From: Sideroxyarcus sp.
Lineage (GTDB): Bacteria > Pseudomonadota > Gammaproteobacteria > Burkholderiales > Gallionellaceae
Assembly: GCA_030652215.1 (NCBI GenBank)
Contig: JAUSBC010000087.1
Coordinates: forward strand, 1 to 62,422
Length of the DNA: 62,422 bases
Direction: 5' to 3'
Part shown: positions 1-7,869 of the stretch, one piece after another
How positions within the stretch are numbered: position 1 is the stretch's first letter
How the letters are laid out: the number at the start of each line of letters is the position of its first letter
The notes under the pieces: model-generated
Seen by the model: the letters and a program-made list of their open reading frames with translations, nothing else
Database searches by the model: none
Told to the model about the DNA's origin: nothing
Translations under genes and position numbers: made by a program

Positions 1-433
1 GGGCGAGTTGCGCAGCCCCGCTTGTTGGCGAAATATCGAGGGAACCCCGAAGGGGCGGCGCGCTGGGGTCGCCTTTTCTTTGGTTACTTTCTTTTTGGCG
101 AAGCAAAAGAAAGTAACTAGCTGTCGGGCTACCCCCGACGGTTTTCGATGAGCATCGCGATGCTCCATCCATCCTGCTGGTCAGCAAACAAGTTGGGCAC
201 GCTACGCTTTGCCCAACCTACGTCTGCTCCTCCGCTGACAAGGGGAGGCCGGGAGGAGTTTGAGTCCGCCGCAACCATCGCCCGCTCGCGGGTTCCAAGC
301 CAACTTCAGCGCTACATGATCATGTGCGCAACAAATACCAAAAGCACCTGATACTAAAGCAACCAGTCGCTGCGTAACATCTGATCACGGGCAATTCGCG
401 CCGCTATCACGGTGATTACGCAAGGAGACTGGC
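1..433. repeat. Mosaic of intergenic repeats upstream of hupH-like gene
   Basis: No believable gene lies here. The stretch joins several repeat families seen elsewhere in the window. Positions 1-120 are a long repeat (called R3 here) that recurs inverted at about 22090-22200 and partly, in direct orientation, at 22530-22600. Positions 120-175 are a palindromic repeat (R2, containing CCCCCGACGG and GCATCGCGATGC). Positions 192-221 are one copy of R1 (GTTGGGCACGCTACGC...CCAACCTAC). Positions 227-262 resemble R4 (CTCCTCCGCTGACAAGGGG). The last 80 bases before the gene should hold its promoter, but I see no clear -35/-10 pair. Confidence 0.8.
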
Positions 434-949
434 ATGACTAGCGAACAGACAGATCAGATTATTTTCCGCCACTATCAATCGAACCCGCCGGAGCCGGAAA
501 GCGACGACGCAACGCGCTGCGGTTCGGACGCGCGAATGCATCCGGTATTCCGGCTGCCCCGCAGCAAGCAGTGTGTCTACGACGATCAGTGCGCGTCGGC
601 GCAATCCATTCTGTACGAAATCGAGGAATGCGCGACGCGTTTCGCCGAAACCGGAATGGAAGCCATGATCGACTTGCATTGTCTGCACGCCATGCCGGAA
701 GAGCGCGGCATTCTCGGCATCCTGCTGGGGCTGGGCGAAGTGACGGCCATCGTGGAAGCACCCTGCAATGCCGAGGTGCACCAGACCTCGATACCTTGCG
801 TGTGGCTGGTGCGACACCGCAACGACGACGAGGAAATCATCGGCGAGCGGATCGAGATTGCCAAAGTGCCGGATGTCATCGCGGGCGACCGCAATGCGGT
901 CATGCCCAAGCTGGAAGCGTTGCGCAGCGCAAGGCAGCTCTTCATGTGA
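434..949 (+). CDS. hupH: HupH/HyaF-family hydrogenase maturation factor (short form)
   Basis: The 171-residue protein matches the conserved C-terminal part of the HupH/HoxQ/HyaF family. These accessory proteins act in the cytoplasm during assembly of [NiFe] uptake hydrogenases. The resemblance is best around residues 55-150 (GLGEVTAIVEA, VWLVRH, ERIEIAKVPDV). Family members are usually about 280 residues, so this is a one-domain version lacking the N-terminal half. It carries several Cys, including a CVYDDQC pair near residue 48. AGGAGA lies just before the ATG. It opens a run that continues with a maturation protease, HypA and a HypC-like protein, which supports the assignment. No hydrogenase structural genes are in view, and its upstream flank is all repeats. 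Confidence 0.72.
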   Translation: MTSEQTDQIIFRHYQSNPPEPESDDATRCGSDARMHPVFRLPRSKQCVYDDQCASAQSILYEIEECATRFAETGMEAMIDLHCLHAMPEERGILGILLGLGEVTAIVEAPCNAEVHQTSIPCVWLVRHRNDDEEIIGERIEIAKVPDVIAGDRNAVMPKLEALRSARQLFM

Positions 950-1010
950 GCGGTGCCGGAAACAAACCGGTCGCGATGGCGCACCGGGCAATACGCAGGA
1001 GGGACTCATC

Positions 1011-1379
1011 ATGAAAAACGTACTGGTATTGGGTGTGACGGCCGCAGTCATGTTCAGCGTATGCGGCGGCGCACTGGCAGAAAGTCAGTGGCGGCATGCG
1101 GCCTCGCTGGGTATGCGCCGCTTTGTGGTGGTGGAGCCCGGGGCGACGGGCACGACGGAAATATTCATGCAGGCAGCCAGGCAATTGTGTTTCCCCGGAC
1201 AGGCCTGCGGTGTGGTGTTCATGCGTGACGACGCGGCAGTCCCGAAAAAGATGCCACTGACGCGCGCGCAACAACAATCCGTCATCGCGCAATTCTTCCG
1301 CAATCCGGTCGACGGCAACGAAGAATTGCTGCTCAAGTGCAAAGCGGACGAACCCATAGAACACAAGTGCCTGCGCTAG
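1011..1379 (+). CDS. Small secreted protein of the hydrogenase accessory operon
   Basis: I do not recognise this 122-residue protein. The start is set by GGAGG eight bases upstream of the ATG. Residues 1-24 form a clear Sec signal peptide ending ALA-ES, so the mature protein should be periplasmic, about 98 residues long. It has four Cys in the mature part (QLCFPGQAC and two near the C-terminus, LLKCK and HKCLR), which may form two disulfides. It lies 61 nt after the HupH-like gene and before the maturation protease. A periplasmic protein in such an operon could act on a membrane-bound uptake hydrogenase, but that is inference from position only. Confidence 0.6.
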   Translation: MKNVLVLGVTAAVMFSVCGGALAESQWRHAASLGMRRFVVVEPGATGTTEIFMQAARQLCFPGQACGVVFMRDDAAVPKKMPLTRAQQQSVIAQFFRNPVDGNEELLLKCKADEPIEHKCLR

Positions 1380-1413
1380 CACAGGCACCAGCGTAATCCG
1401 GGAATGTAGATGT

Positions 1414-1443
1414 GTAGGTTGGGCAAAGCGCAGCGTGCCCAAC
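1414..1443. repeat. R1 repeat (REP-like) inside the hydrogenase operon
   Basis: A 30-nt copy of the commonest repeat in this window, GTAGGTTGGGCAAAGCG followed by CAGCGTGCCCAAC. Its ends are mutually complementary (GTTGGGC/GCCCAAC). Two short CGTAATCCGGGA segments flank it at about 1391 and 1510. It separates the secreted protein from the protease without obviously ending transcription. Confidence 0.8.
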
Positions 1444-1591
1444 ATTGGCAACGATGCCTGCATGAATACATGACCGCAGTTGGCAGCAACGGGGTCCGGA
1501 TGCAGCACAGCGTAATCCGGGAGTGCCCTTTGGGGGCACAAACGCCCCCGCTGCAATCGCCTGCAACTTTAAGAAAATGGGAGCGCGATCC

Positions 1592-2173
1592 ATGACCAAT
1601 AAGAAAGATATGGTGCTCGGCATCGGCAACCCGCAGTTTGCGGATGACGGTTTCGGTGTGCGCGCGGTGCATGAACTGCATCGTCTGTGGCGCTTTTCAG
1701 ATCAGGTTGAGCTGGTGGACGGCGGCACGCAGGGATTCCTTCTGCTGTCGCATGTGCTGTCGGCGCGGCGCCTGATCGTGTTCGATGTGGTCGACAACGG
1801 GCTGGAGCCGGGCACGCTGCTGGTGCTGGAGAACGAGCAGGTGCCGCGCTTGATGCTCGACAAGAAGCTGAGCCTGCACCAGAGCGGTTTGCAGGATGCG
1901 CTGATTGTGGCCGCATTGACCGGCAACTTTCCGGAAAGGCTGGTGCTGGTCGGCGTGCAGCCGGCGCATATCGCCGCAGAAGGCCGCATGAGCGAGGCGG
2001 TCACTGCACGGATATCGCGTGCGGTGCAGATCGCACTCTCCCATCTGGAGCACTGGGGCAACGCAGCCGAACTCCGTAATGAAAATGCCAACAGCCCGGA
2101 GGCATTCTTGACCGCCGACTTGATGGCGGCAGGAGCCGGCTCCGTCTGCACTTGGCAAGCCGTGGCCTGCTGA
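1592..2173 (+). CDS. hupD: Hydrogenase maturation protease (HupD/HyaD/HybD family)
   Basis: Members of peptidase family M52 remove the C-terminal tail of the hydrogenase large subunit after Ni insertion. The 193-residue protein begins with the family pattern VLGIGNPQFADDGFGVRA. It has DGGTQG near residue 48 (the family Asp ligand) and LHQSGLQDAL near residue 95 (the His ligand). Asp stands where HybD-type enzymes often have Glu in the first ligand motif. I chose the ATG at 1592 because GGGAGCG lies 6 nt upstream; in-frame ATGs at 1577 and 1523 would only add repeat-derived residues. The roughly 35-residue C-terminal extension, rich in Ala and Asn, is longer than usual. HypA follows after 69 nt. 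Confidence 0.88.
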   Translation: MTNKKDMVLGIGNPQFADDGFGVRAVHELHRLWRFSDQVELVDGGTQGFLLLSHVLSARRLIVFDVVDNGLEPGTLLVLENEQVPRLMLDKKLSLHQSGLQDALIVAALTGNFPERLVLVGVQPAHIAAEGRMSEAVTARISRAVQIALSHLEHWGNAAELRNENANSPEAFLTADLMAAGAGSVCTWQAVAC

Positions 2174-2242
2174 AGTGCCCGGGCCTGTTCCGGAAAACCT
2201 TCATGGCGAGAGCCGCGCGATAAAGAAAGGGACAGGTGGCCC

Positions 2243-2584
2243 ATGCATGAGATGGCGATGACCGAGAAACTGATCGACGTGGTCGAGAACTTTGCCGACA
2301 GCGAGGGCTGCCAGCGCATCCGGGTCGTGCGCATCGAGATCGGCAAACTCTCCGGCGTGGAGCCGGCCATGATGCATTTCTGTTTCGACGCCGTCGCGCG
2401 CGGTACGGTGGCCGAAAACGCGGTGCTGGAAATATCCGAAGTGGAGGGCAACGCGTGGTGCTTCGATTGCAGGCGCCAGGTACCGCTGGCCGCGCGCTTC
2501 GAGCCCTGCCCGCGCTGCGGCGGTGTCAACCTGCAGCCCATGGACGGCACGCGCATGCGCGTGAAGGAAATGGAAGTCGAATAG
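2243..2584 (+). CDS. hypA: HypA, hydrogenase nickel incorporation protein
   Basis: The 113-residue length and the invariant N-terminus MHEMAMTEKL are typical of HypA. His2 helps bind the nickel that HypA delivers, with HypB, to the hydrogenase large subunit. The zinc site is present as two Cys pairs, CFDC near residue 73 and CPRC near residue 91. Cytoplasmic. GAAAGGGACAGG upstream gives a plausible ribosome site. It is followed after 30 nt by the HypC-like gene. Confidence 0.93.
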   Translation: MHEMAMTEKLIDVVENFADSEGCQRIRVVRIEIGKLSGVEPAMMHFCFDAVARGTVAENAVLEISEVEGNAWCFDCRRQVPLAARFEPCPRCGGVNLQPMDGTRMRVKEMEVE

Positions 2585-2614
2585 CGGCGCGCCGACTTCC
2601 CCGAGAGGATAAAA

Positions 2615-2848
2615 ATGAGCTTTTCGATTCCGGCCAAGGTGGTACGTATTCTGGACAACGAGCAGGCCCTGGTGGACATGGCGGGAGAGCGCAAAGTCAT
2701 TTCCATGTCGCTGCTGGATGATGCGGGCGAGGGCGACTATGTGACCGTATATGCCGGCTTTGCGCTGAAAATACTAGATCCATTTGAGGCGCAACAGGCG
2801 CTGGCACAGCTTTCAGAACTGGACGATCCCGATGCGGGGCTGGTCTGA
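2615..2848 (+). CDS. HypC/HupF-like chaperone lacking the N-terminal cysteine
   Basis: The 77-residue size, the IPAKVVRI start, the VDMAGERKVISMSLL middle and the GDYVTVYAGFALKIL segment match the HypC/HybG/HupF fold. True HypC proteins begin Met-Cys, and that Cys2 holds the Fe(CN)2CO group with HypD. Here residue 2 is Ser (MSFSIP), and the His usual before VGFA is Tyr (VYAGFA). The start is supported by GAGAGG 8 nt upstream. The protein probably cannot carry iron in the normal way. It may be a scaffold, a large-subunit chaperone (HoxL/HupF-like role) or a decayed copy, with a functional HypC elsewhere. Confidence 0.8.
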   Translation: MSFSIPAKVVRILDNEQALVDMAGERKVISMSLLDDAGEGDYVTVYAGFALKILDPFEAQQALAQLSELDDPDAGLV

Positions 2849-3162
2849 TATGCGGGAATAAGTTCGTAGGGTGGGCAGAGCGCATGGGTAACGGCGCGGA
2901 TACGTAGGTTGGGCAAAGCGAAGCGTGCCCAACAGGCATCGTTGTCAATGTTGGGCACGCTACGCTCTGCCCAACCTACGAATACATGGCCGCAGTTAGC
3001 AGCGTAATCCGGGAGTGTCCGACAGGGCACTGGTTTCAACATAGACCGAGGGTGCACAGGGAAGCCCCGGATTCCATTGCATTGCATCCGGGCTACGAAA
3101 GGCGGAGCGCTGCCAGTGAAGCGTCCTTAATCGTCTCCACTGCCGCAAGCAGGAGGTATTGC
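2849..3162. repeat. Repeat-filled gap with an R1 inverted doublet
   Basis: No gene is supported. An R1 copy at 2904-2933 faces an inverted R1 copy at 2950-2979, separated by 16 nt, as in REP doublets. A partial R1-like segment with GCGCATGGGTAACGGCGC precedes them at about 2867-2903, and a CGTAATCCGGGA segment follows at about 3003. The strong Shine-Dalgarno AGGAGG at 3151-3156 belongs to the next gene. Confidence 0.75.
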
Positions 3163-3600
3163 GTGCCAACAACGGAAAACAAATTGCTTCGCGAAAATAT
3201 ACGCAGAACGCTGGCCCTGCGCGCCGGAGTCGACCCCGATTCCAACGCGTTCGCGGAGGCCACGCTGGGCGTCTGGCACGAGGTGGAGGTAAGGCTGACG
3301 CCGGTGCTCGGCGCGGGCGGGATCGACGCGTTGTTCAGGCGTTCGCTGCACATCACGGGCGCCACCTATTCCTGGCTCGCGTTAACTACCGATGACGAAA
3401 ACAGCGCCGTGCTGCGGGCGGACCTGAAGGCGCGTCTTGCGGGGCATGAAACGGCGGTTGCCTGCGAGGCGGGCTATACCCTGCTGGTGACCTTTTCCGG
3501 TTTGCTGGCGACTCTGATCGGGAACTCCCTGACCGAGCGCCTGCTGAATCCGGTCTGGGTTGCGCCGCTTACGCTGTCTGAAGAGGAGAAGTCGCCATGA
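3163..3600 (+). CDS. Unknown protein translationally coupled to KaiC-like ATPase
   Basis: The 145-residue protein is not one I recognise. I set the start at the GTG at 3163 because a perfect AGGAGG sits 6 nt upstream; residues from the longer frame are repeat-derived. It looks soluble and largely helical (LLRENIRRTLALRAG near the start), with a more hydrophobic stretch near residues 106-122 (YTLLVTFSGLLATLIG). Its stop overlaps the start of the KaiC-like gene (ATGA at 3597-3600), so the two are very likely made together and may form a complex. A regulator or phosphotransfer-like helper of the ATPase is possible but unproven. Confidence 0.65.
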   Translation: MPTTENKLLRENIRRTLALRAGVDPDSNAFAEATLGVWHEVEVRLTPVLGAGGIDALFRRSLHITGATYSWLALTTDDENSAVLRADLKARLAGHETAVACEAGYTLLVTFSGLLATLIGNSLTERLLNPVWVAPLTLSEEEKSP

Positions 3601-5141
3601 ACAACAGTGTGAATATGCGCAGGCTCGCCACCGGCGTGCCGGGACTCGACGACATATTGGGCGGCGGGCTGCCTGAGTATTCCTTTAATCTCATTTCCGG
3701 CCCGCCGGGTTCGGGCAAGACGACACTGGCGCACCAGATCATGTTTGCGCTGGCAACGCCGGAACAGCCGGCGCTGTTTTTCAGCATCCTCGGCGAACCG
3801 CCGTTGAAGATGCTGCGCTACCAGCAGCAGTTTTCATTTTTCGACATGGACAAGATCGACGCGTCGATACGCTTCGTCAATTTGGGAGAAGAAGTCGCCA
3901 CGGGAAATTTCAAGCTGGTGCTGGCGCGCATCGCGCGCGAGGTCAATGCCGCGTCGCCGGCGCTGGTCTTTGTCGATTCGATCCAGTCGGTCATGCAGGA
4001 TGTGCAATACCAGCCCGGCGGCATGATCAGCTTGCAGTTGTTCATCCAGAAACTCGGGATGCTGTTGAGCAGTTGCCAGGCCACCACGTTTCTGATCGGC
4101 GGGGAAGTCACGGAGAACGACAGGCATACCGTGTTCACAATGGCCGACGGCCTGCTTGCGCTGGATCAAAGCGTGTACCGCAATTCGATGGTGCGCATGC
4201 TGCGGGTCAGAAAAATGCGCGGCCAGGCGACGCGCCCGGGGATGCATACCTTCCGCATCACGAGTGACGGAATACAAGTCTTTCCCGCTGCACTCGTGCC
4301 CTTGGATACCGGGATATTGCTGGCTTCCGGACGCAAGATGCGCAGCGAAGAGCGCCTCTCCATGGGCATTCCGCGCCTTAACGAAATGCTGGGCGGCGGC
4401 CTGCCGTCGGGCTATTCGCTGCTGGTCGCCGGGCCGTCCGGATCGGGCAAGACCATTCTTGCCACGGCCTTCCTCGCGGAGGGGGTGCGCACGGGTGAGG
4501 CGGGCGTGATCGTCGCGTTCGAACAGACGCCCAGTCAGTCCTGGACGCGCACGCTGGACGACATGGTGCGGGCCGGGCAAATCGGCCTGATCAATACGCG
4601 CTCCCTGGATTTGTCGATGGACGAGATCGTGCAGGAGTTGACCGATCTCATCCACCGCATGAAAGCCACCCGCGTGGTGATCGATTCGCTGTCGGGTTTC
4701 GAACTGGCGGTGGCGCCGGTTTTTCGCGAGGACTTTCGCGAATCGCTGTTTCGCATGATCGCCGTGCTGTCCGGACTCGGCGTGACGGTGCTGATGACGT
4801 CCGAGCTGGAAGACCGCTACACGGATTTGCGCTTCAGCTCCTACGGCTCTGCCTTTCTCACCGACGCGATTATCGTGCAACGCTACATCGAGGTCGGGAG
4901 CAGCCTGAAGCGCGTCATGGCGGTGGTCAAGGTGCGCGCCAGCGAACATAGCAACGAAATCCGGCAATTCGAGATCAATGCCGATGGCATCGCGATCGGG
5001 GGCATCGTGCGCGATTTCGAGGGCTTGCTCGGCGGCCGGCCGACGCGGATGCCCGGCGGCGCCCGGCTGCGGGAGGCTCCGCGGCGCGCGACGGACAGGG
5101 ATACCAATGCGGAATTCGGTCACTTGAGGAGGTTGTCATGA
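3597..5141 (+). CDS. KaiC-like two-domain RecA-fold ATPase
   Basis: This 514-residue protein has two KaiC/RadA-like domains. The first has Walker A GPPGSGKTT at residues 35-43 and Walker B LVFVDS; the second has Walker A GPSGSGKT at about 278-285 and Walker B RVVIDS. Each domain starts with the KaiC signature (TGVPGLDDILGGGLP and MGIPRLNEMLGGGLP). Length and order match cyanobacterial KaiC, but no KaiA or KaiB is present. The FEETP-type catalytic acids are partly replaced (LGEPP in domain 1, FEQTP in domain 2). Proteins of this class in non-photosynthetic bacteria act as ATP-driven signalling hubs. It overlaps genes on both sides by 4 nt, linking it to the unknown upstream protein and the GGDEF-EAL protein downstream. 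Confidence 0.88.
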   Translation: MNNSVNMRRLATGVPGLDDILGGGLPEYSFNLISGPPGSGKTTLAHQIMFALATPEQPALFFSILGEPPLKMLRYQQQFSFFDMDKIDASIRFVNLGEEVATGNFKLVLARIAREVNAASPALVFVDSIQSVMQDVQYQPGGMISLQLFIQKLGMLLSSCQATTFLIGGEVTENDRHTVFTMADGLLALDQSVYRNSMVRMLRVRKMRGQATRPGMHTFRITSDGIQVFPAALVPLDTGILLASGRKMRSEERLSMGIPRLNEMLGGGLPSGYSLLVAGPSGSGKTILATAFLAEGVRTGEAGVIVAFEQTPSQSWTRTLDDMVRAGQIGLINTRSLDLSMDEIVQELTDLIHRMKATRVVIDSLSGFELAVAPVFREDFRESLFRMIAVLSGLGVTVLMTSELEDRYTDLRFSSYGSAFLTDAIIVQRYIEVGSSLKRVMAVVKVRASEHSNEIRQFEINADGIAIGGIVRDFEGLLGGRPTRMPGGARLREAPRRATDRDTNAEFGHLRRLS

Positions 5142-7474
5142 AACGAACCGGCGCTCACGGCAAAGGCATGGACGGCCGGCCGCACAAGAAAAACGGCAGC
5201 GCGCGATCTTTGACCGTGGATGCGTCGATTGACATCACGCAGCGGGAGACGGCGGTGCGCTTCGGAGAGCGGGCCGCCGACCTGCGCCAGGGATCTGCGG
5301 ACCGGCGCCAGGTGGCTGCCGACAAGCGTGAAGGCACTGCGGATCTGCGCCAGGTGGCTGCCGACAAACGCGAAGGCACTGCGGACCTGCGTCAGGTGGA
5401 TGCAGACAGGCGCGAAGGCACAGCAGACCTGCGTCAGGTGGATGCAGACAAGCGTGAAGGGACTGCTGATTTGCGCCAGGTGGCTGCCGACAAGCGCGAA
5501 GGCACAGCAGATCTGCGACAGGTTGCCGCCGATGAACGCGAAGGCACAGCAGACCTGCGCCAGGTTGACGCGGACAAACGCGAAGGCACGGCGGATCTGC
5601 GTCAGGATGTTGCCGACAAGCGCGAGGGCACTGCCGACTTGCGTCATGAGGCGGCCGACAAGAGAGAGGGAACAGCGGACCTGCGCCAGGAGGCCGCTGA
5701 TGTCCGCGAAAATACTGCCGACAGGCGCGAGGGCACTGCCGATTTGCGTCATCAGGCGGCCGACAAGAGAGAGGGGACTGCGGACCTGCGCCAGGAAGCC
5801 GCCGACGTCCGCGAAAATACCGCCGACAAGCGCGAGGGCACAGCCGACCTGCGGCAGGAGGCTGCCGACAGGCGCGAAGATACTGCGGACCTGCGCCAGG
5901 GCGCCGCCAACCTGCGCCAGGGAACCGCCGATTTGCGGCAGGCAGCGGCCGACAAGCGCCAAGAGGCCGCCGATCTGCGCGAGGAGGCGGCCACGCTGCG
6001 CATGCGGGCCATGCTTGCCCAGGAAATTGCAGCGCGCGCCGATGCCGAGCTGGAAGAGCGTGTCGCGGCGCAGTTGCGCGAGGTGAACGAGCGCCTCATC
6101 CACGCGACGCTGCAGGCACAGGCCATGACCGAGGCCGCCGAGCTGGCCACCGCGCAGATGTCGCATATGGCCGAGCACGATTTTCTGACCGGACTGCCCA
6201 ATCGTGCGTTGCTGACCGACCGCCTGATGCAGGCGATCGTGCTGGCGCAGCGCAACAACAAAAAAGTCGCCCTGATGTATCTGGATCTCGACCATTTCAA
6301 GCATATCAACGATTCGCTCGGGCATGCGGCCGGCGACCAGTTGCTGCAGTCGGTCACCAAACGTTTGCAGGCGAGCGTGCGTCTGTCGGATACCGTGAGC
6401 CGCCAGGGTGGGGACGAATTCGTGGTACTGCTGCACGAAATCGAGACGGAACAGGATGCGATTCTCGCCGCCGAAAAGCTGATCGCGGGCATGGCCGAAC
6501 CGCATCTCATCGCGAGCCACAGGCTGCACATCACGCTGAGCATAGGCATAGGCGTGTATCCGGACGACGGCAAAGATGCGGAGACGGTGCTCAGGAATGC
6601 CGACACCGCGATGTATCACGCCAAGCGCAGCGGGCGGAACAATTACCAGTTGTTCACGCCGGATATGAATGCGCGCGCCGTCGAACGTCAATCGGTGGAG
6701 GAGGAGTTGCACCACGCGCTCGAACACGGGAAATTCGTGCTGCATTACCAGACCAAGGTGAACCTCGTGACGGGTACCATCACCGGCGCCGAAGCGCTGC
6801 TGCGTTTGCGGCACAACGGCCAGCCTCCCATGCAGCCGACGCAGTTCGTGGGCGTGGCCGAGGAATGCGGCCTGATCGTGCCCATTGGCAATTGGGTGTT
6901 GCGCGAAGCCTGCCGCCAGACCCGGGTATGGCAGCAGGCCGGTCTCGATATCGGCCAGATCGCGGTCAATGTCTCGGCCAAAGAATTCCACCACAAGGAT
7001 TTTCTGAGCGGTGTGCGCAACGTGCTTCAGGAGACCGGGCTTGATCCGCACTGCCTTGAGCTCGAAATGACCGAAAGTGTGCTCATGCAGGACACGGAAC
7101 AGACGGCGGCGATTTTGCGCGCGCTCAAGGAGATCGGTGTGCAAATCGCGGTCGACGATTTCGGCACGGGCTATTCAAGCCTGAGCTACCTGCGAAGTTT
7201 CCAGGTCGACACGCTCAAGATCGACCAGTCGTTCGTGATGAATATCGACGGCGACGGCAACGCAGAGGCCGACGCTGACAATGCGATCATCGTCAACGCC
7301 ATCATCGGCATGGGCAGGAACCTCAACCAACGGGTGGTGGCCGAGGGAGTCGAAACGCAGCAACAACTCGACTTCCTGCTAGCCCATGCCTGCGCCGAAG
7401 GGCAGGGTTTCTATTTCGACCGGCCGGTGCCTGCCGACGAGTTCGCCGGCCTGCTGGCGACGGGCAAGCATTAG
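5138..7474 (+). CDS. GGDEF-EAL protein with long 14-residue repeat coiled coil
   Basis: This 778-residue protein has three parts. Residues about 45-290 are a highly charged tandem repeat of VAADKREGTADLRQ units, made of paired heptads and predicted to be a long coiled coil. A GGDEF domain follows, with canonical GGDEF at about 425-429 and an RLSD inhibitory site five residues before it. Last is an EAL domain with EALLR at about 551, DDFGTGYSSL and KIDQSFV. Both cyclase and phosphodiesterase motifs look intact, so it could make or break c-di-GMP. There is no membrane segment or ordinary sensor domain, so the coil is probably the input or assembly module. Its ATG overlaps the KaiC-like gene, suggesting the ATPase is its partner. 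Confidence 0.92.
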   Translation: MKRTGAHGKGMDGRPHKKNGSARSLTVDASIDITQRETAVRFGERAADLRQGSADRRQVAADKREGTADLRQVAADKREGTADLRQVDADRREGTADLRQVDADKREGTADLRQVAADKREGTADLRQVAADEREGTADLRQVDADKREGTADLRQDVADKREGTADLRHEAADKREGTADLRQEAADVRENTADRREGTADLRHQAADKREGTADLRQEAADVRENTADKREGTADLRQEAADRREDTADLRQGAANLRQGTADLRQAAADKRQEAADLREEAATLRMRAMLAQEIAARADAELEERVAAQLREVNERLIHATLQAQAMTEAAELATAQMSHMAEHDFLTGLPNRALLTDRLMQAIVLAQRNNKKVALMYLDLDHFKHINDSLGHAAGDQLLQSVTKRLQASVRLSDTVSRQGGDEFVVLLHEIETEQDAILAAEKLIAGMAEPHLIASHRLHITLSIGIGVYPDDGKDAETVLRNADTAMYHAKRSGRNNYQLFTPDMNARAVERQSVEEELHHALEHGKFVLHYQTKVNLVTGTITGAEALLRLRHNGQPPMQPTQFVGVAEECGLIVPIGNWVLREACRQTRVWQQAGLDIGQIAVNVSAKEFHHKDFLSGVRNVLQETGLDPHCLELEMTESVLMQDTEQTAAILRALKEIGVQIAVDDFGTGYSSLSYLRSFQVDTLKIDQSFVMNIDGDGNAEADADNAIIVNAIIGMGRNLNQRVVAEGVETQQQLDFLLAHACAEGQGFYFDRPVPADEFAGLLATGKH
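5278..6000 (+). repeat. 42-bp coding tandem repeat (about 16 units)
   Basis: Within the GGDEF-EAL gene, a 42-nt unit encoding VAADKREGTADLRQ repeats about 16 times with small changes (VDADRREG, EAADVREN, DVADKREG). Each unit is two heptads of pattern xADxRxx. Some units are half-length copies, such as the extra TADRREG step, which keeps the heptad frame. Copies are similar enough at DNA level to allow slippage or unequal exchange. Spacers are absent and the frame is open, so this is a coding repeat and not a CRISPR array. Confidence 0.9.
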
Positions 7475-7869
7475 TGAGCCGTTAATGTTGGGCACGCTGC
7501 GCTTTGCCCAACCTACTCACTCGGCGATGCACGGTACGTTGGGTGCGTTCGCGTGCCGCAGGAATTGGTGCGCAAGCGCACCCAACAGCAAGCGCAGGAT
7601 GGGTGGAGTAACGCGATATCCATCGAAAACCGTCGGGGACAGCACGCGTAGGTTGGGCAAAGCGCAGCGTGCCCAACAATAAAAATCATCCATCAAAAAT
7701 GTTGGGCACTCACCACGCACCAATCCCCCGCCCGAAACAAGACCTCTGCGTGTCGGGTCATTAGCCCGCCGGAGTGAATCTTCGGCGCGGCTGAATGTCC
7801 CAGCATTTACATAGAAGACTCGCTTCGCACGAAGCGCGCCGGGGTAACACTTCCGGGGTGTCGGATATC
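7475..7869. repeat. Repeat-rich gap before PAS-LuxR gene
   Basis: It contains an inverted R1 copy (7487-7516) and a direct R1 copy (7648-7677) flanking an R2-like segment (7600-7645, with CATCGAAAACCGTCGGGG). The last 100 nt before the next gene hold a small hairpin, GCTTCGCACGAAGC, at about 7820. No gene is supported. Confidence 0.7.

Noticed and set aside
148..351. Small plus-strand frame in the left-edge repeats
   Set aside because: It is made wholly of R1, R2 and R4 repeat sequence and has no ribosome site.
5278..6000. Possible CRISPR array
   Set aside because: The 42-nt repeats have no spacers and encode a continuous heptad coil within a GGDEF-EAL gene.
5120..7144. Long minus-strand open frame (674 codons) opposite the GGDEF-EAL gene
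   Set aside because: It is a codon-bias shadow of the repeat-rich gene; its product is only the antisense of the 42-nt units, with no ribosome site or family match.
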